A DNA stretch of 43,041 nt. Origin: Schoenoplectus triqueter (taxonomy: Eukaryota; Streptophyta; Magnoliopsida; Poales; Cyperaceae). A model generated the notes under the pieces. It saw only the letters and a list, made by a program, of their open reading frames with translations, did not search any database and had not been told where the DNA came from. The stretch is taken from the NCBI GenBank assembly GCA_964058805.1, contig CAXKVV010000405.1, positions 1-43,041 on the forward strand, in the 5' to 3' direction. A program made the translations under genes and the position numbers. Positions 41,438-43,041 of the stretch are shown piece by piece; position 1 is the first letter of the stretch, and every line of letters begins with the position of its first letter.

Positions 41438-42316
41438 TAATGTGAACCTCAAATTAATTCTGGCTTAAATTTTTGTTTTAATTATCGAGTCGCGAAGCAT
41501 GATAGAAAAAAAAAACTCACATTATGTAAATAGTTATTGCAGAAAAAAATTCAAAACATATGGTATCTCTAATTAATATAGTCTAGAAATATCAAAAGTA
41601 CTATCATAAAAATCTTAAAACATATTATAATTCTTTTATAAATTTTGGAAATAGTTTTCCCACTAATGCGAAGTCAATTTGGTTTCAATTTTCTGTAAAT
41701 GAGGTCACAGTCACTAGTTTGGATTTAAATTTCTGATAAGTATTTTTCTTGCTCTTGCTGGAAGAGAACTCCGCTGAACCTGGGCCAGGCGAAAGGCCTC
41801 GATCTATTGGTAGAACCTAATAACCGACTCAAACAGAGCAAGTACGGGGTCCACCGGTTCTTCAGACCTGGTCCACCAAAGAACTTTTTCACTCGACCCG
41901 ACTCTCCAGTTTGTCATTCATCCTTCCCTTCCAGGATCCTCCCGGGCGGACAGTGCGGATCTCTTTTGGTGCGGAGATCTTTGTAGATAGATCTAGATGA
42001 TTTATTTCAATCAGGACGGCGGAAAAGTCTAAACACGAATTTGATATATAAAAAAATTATTAGATTAAATGAAAACCGTTGATTAAAAATCGGATGATAT
42101 CAAAAAAAATAATCGCACAGCTCGCAGTAAACTCTCGAAACATACCGATCCGGATCCTCCCTCCATTAGATTTCATAGATCGGATCCTGACATCTCCATC
42201 TTTTGCATATGTCGAAGTGTTTGGTGGAATAAACGAAAATAAAATACTTCAAAATAAATCGCAACACGAGAGAGGGGGGGTTTACTCCTCTGGTACTCAC
42301 CTTTTGGATTCTTTCT
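41438..42316 (+). promoter_or_regulatory. Upstream region of the DUF627/DUF629 gene
   Basis: It is A/T-rich to about 41740 and less so after that, with pyrimidine- and CCG-rich promoter-like text (41760-41980). No TATA box was chosen. An overlapping frame from 42079 reads through the start region in another phase and shows no family features. Confidence 0.4.
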
Positions 42317-43041
42317 ATGGGCAAGAAACGAAACCCTTCTCGTTCGACTCACTCTCCGGTCTCCGCCGCGTCACATGCGGCGCCTCCGCTGCCATGTGAT
42401 CGCACGCCGGAGATCAAATCGGAGTGCGAGCGGTCTTTGACTGCGCTCCGACGTGGCAACCACACCAAAGCCCTTCGGTTAATGCGCGATGTACTGAGCA
42501 AGCACGGTGATTCGGCTCTAGCGCACCGGGTCCACGGGACGGTCCACGGGAAACTGACAACTTTGATCGAGGACCCGGTTGTGAAGCAGAGACATATAAA
42601 AGCTGCAGTTGATTCGGCGCAAAGGGCAACTGTGCTAGCCCCAAACTCTATCGAGTTTGCGCATTTCTATGCTTCACTGTTGTTTGATTACATGGCTGAG
42701 GCAGGAGGGTATGAATTGGCTTTAGCTGAGTGTGAAAGAGCTCTTTGTGTAGAGAACCCGGTTGACCCTGCTGAGGAGTCGTTGCATGTCAGTGAAGAGA
42801 CTGCCGCATCCACACGAGAAGCTAGGATTAACCAGGTTAGTCTCTAGCTGGAATTTAATTTGCATTTAGGAAATTTTCGGTAATTCTTAGGTGAAACCTC
42901 CTGTTACTGTGCAACTAATTCTTTTTGGAATTAAATAAGAATACGAGTCCCTTGGTTATCATATCACGCTGGGGTAATCATCTTTAGTAGAATAATGACT
43001 AAATAATGCCCAGATTTTGCTTTACTTCAGAGACACTTATT
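42317..43041 (+). CDS. DUF627/DUF629 ubiquitin-hydrolase-related protein, first exon (partial)
   Basis: Exon 1 is 42317-42835 (173 codons), ending ...EARINQ at a CAG|GTTAGT donor. The rest of the gene lies beyond the window. The N-terminus MGKKRNPSRSTH leads into IKSECERSLTALRRGNHTKA, LRLMRDVLSKHGDSALAHRV, KQRHIKAAVDSAQRATVLAP, NSIEFAHFYASLLFD and LALAECERALCVENPVDPAE. This is the TPR-like DUF627 region that opens the very large plant proteins with a C-terminal UCH (ubiquitin carboxyl-terminal hydrolase)-type domain. The full family protein is over 1,500 residues, so only about a tenth is visible. Whether the C-terminal hydrolase is catalytic cannot be seen here. The ATG chosen is the first in frame and gives the usual short basic head. 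Confidence 0.9.

Noticed and set aside
42079..42399. 106-residue frame overlapping the DUF627/DUF629 start
   Set aside because: It is in another phase, shows no family features, and is explained by the A/T-poor leader together with the real coding exon.
1..43041. CRISPR arrays, bacterial operons or a plant gene cluster for a shared pathway
   Set aside because: There is no spaced repeat array, the genes are intron-bearing plant genes, and the four genes have no evident common pathway.

Overview
This is an A/T-rich, gene-sparse stretch of nuclear DNA from a flowering plant. The genes have many short GT-AG introns, there is a TAGGGTTT telo-box promoter, and plant transposons and a decayed piece of plastid DNA are present. 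That plastid piece has the order rpl2(+) - trnH(-) - rps19(+). A trnH between rpl2 and rps19 is the arrangement usual in monocot plastid inverted repeats, so I infer a monocot; the species cannot be named from this.

Four host genes can be rebuilt exon by exon. (1) 2482-5477 (+): an Alba-domain nucleic-acid-binding protein with a long GGY/RGG tail, 8 exons, 295 aa. (2) 18539-26107 (+): a TPR protein of the SULFUR DEFICIENCY-INDUCED / MS5 (POLLENLESS3-like) family, 4 exons, 305 aa, whose third intron holds a Ty1/copia element and a palindromic element. (3) 29880-32678 (-): a VAMP72-type longin R-SNARE, 5 exons, 220 aa. (4) 42317-end (+): the first exon of a DUF627/DUF629 ubiquitin-hydrolase-related protein that runs off the window. 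They have no evident functional link to each other.

Mobile DNA fills the rest. Three elements have hAT-like ends (TAG..GG starts, 8-bp target duplications): 4264-4498, 5768-9297 and 33138-34514. The 3.5-kb middle one encloses the plastid insertion. A 5.25-kb copia element (20023-25277) has LTRs, TSD, PBS and PPT, and its coding region is broken mostly by G-to-A/C-to-T changes. A Mutator-like element with TIRs of about 185 bp (28141-29465) carries a decayed host-gene copy that looks like the DUF1645 family, i.e. a Pack-MULE. Six large imperfect palindromes of 290-520 bp (10880, 11394, 13899, 16316, 19655 and 27323) look like foldback MITEs. A possible solo copia LTR lies at 41175-41437, and 35750-39660 looks like a non-coding retroelement derivative on the minus strand.

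The most interesting items are the Pack-MULE with its captured gene, the plastid fragment inside a hAT-like element with monocot gene order, an empty-site paralogue that proves one hAT insertion, and the palindrome collection. All coordinates and identities were read by eye; nothing was searched against a database.
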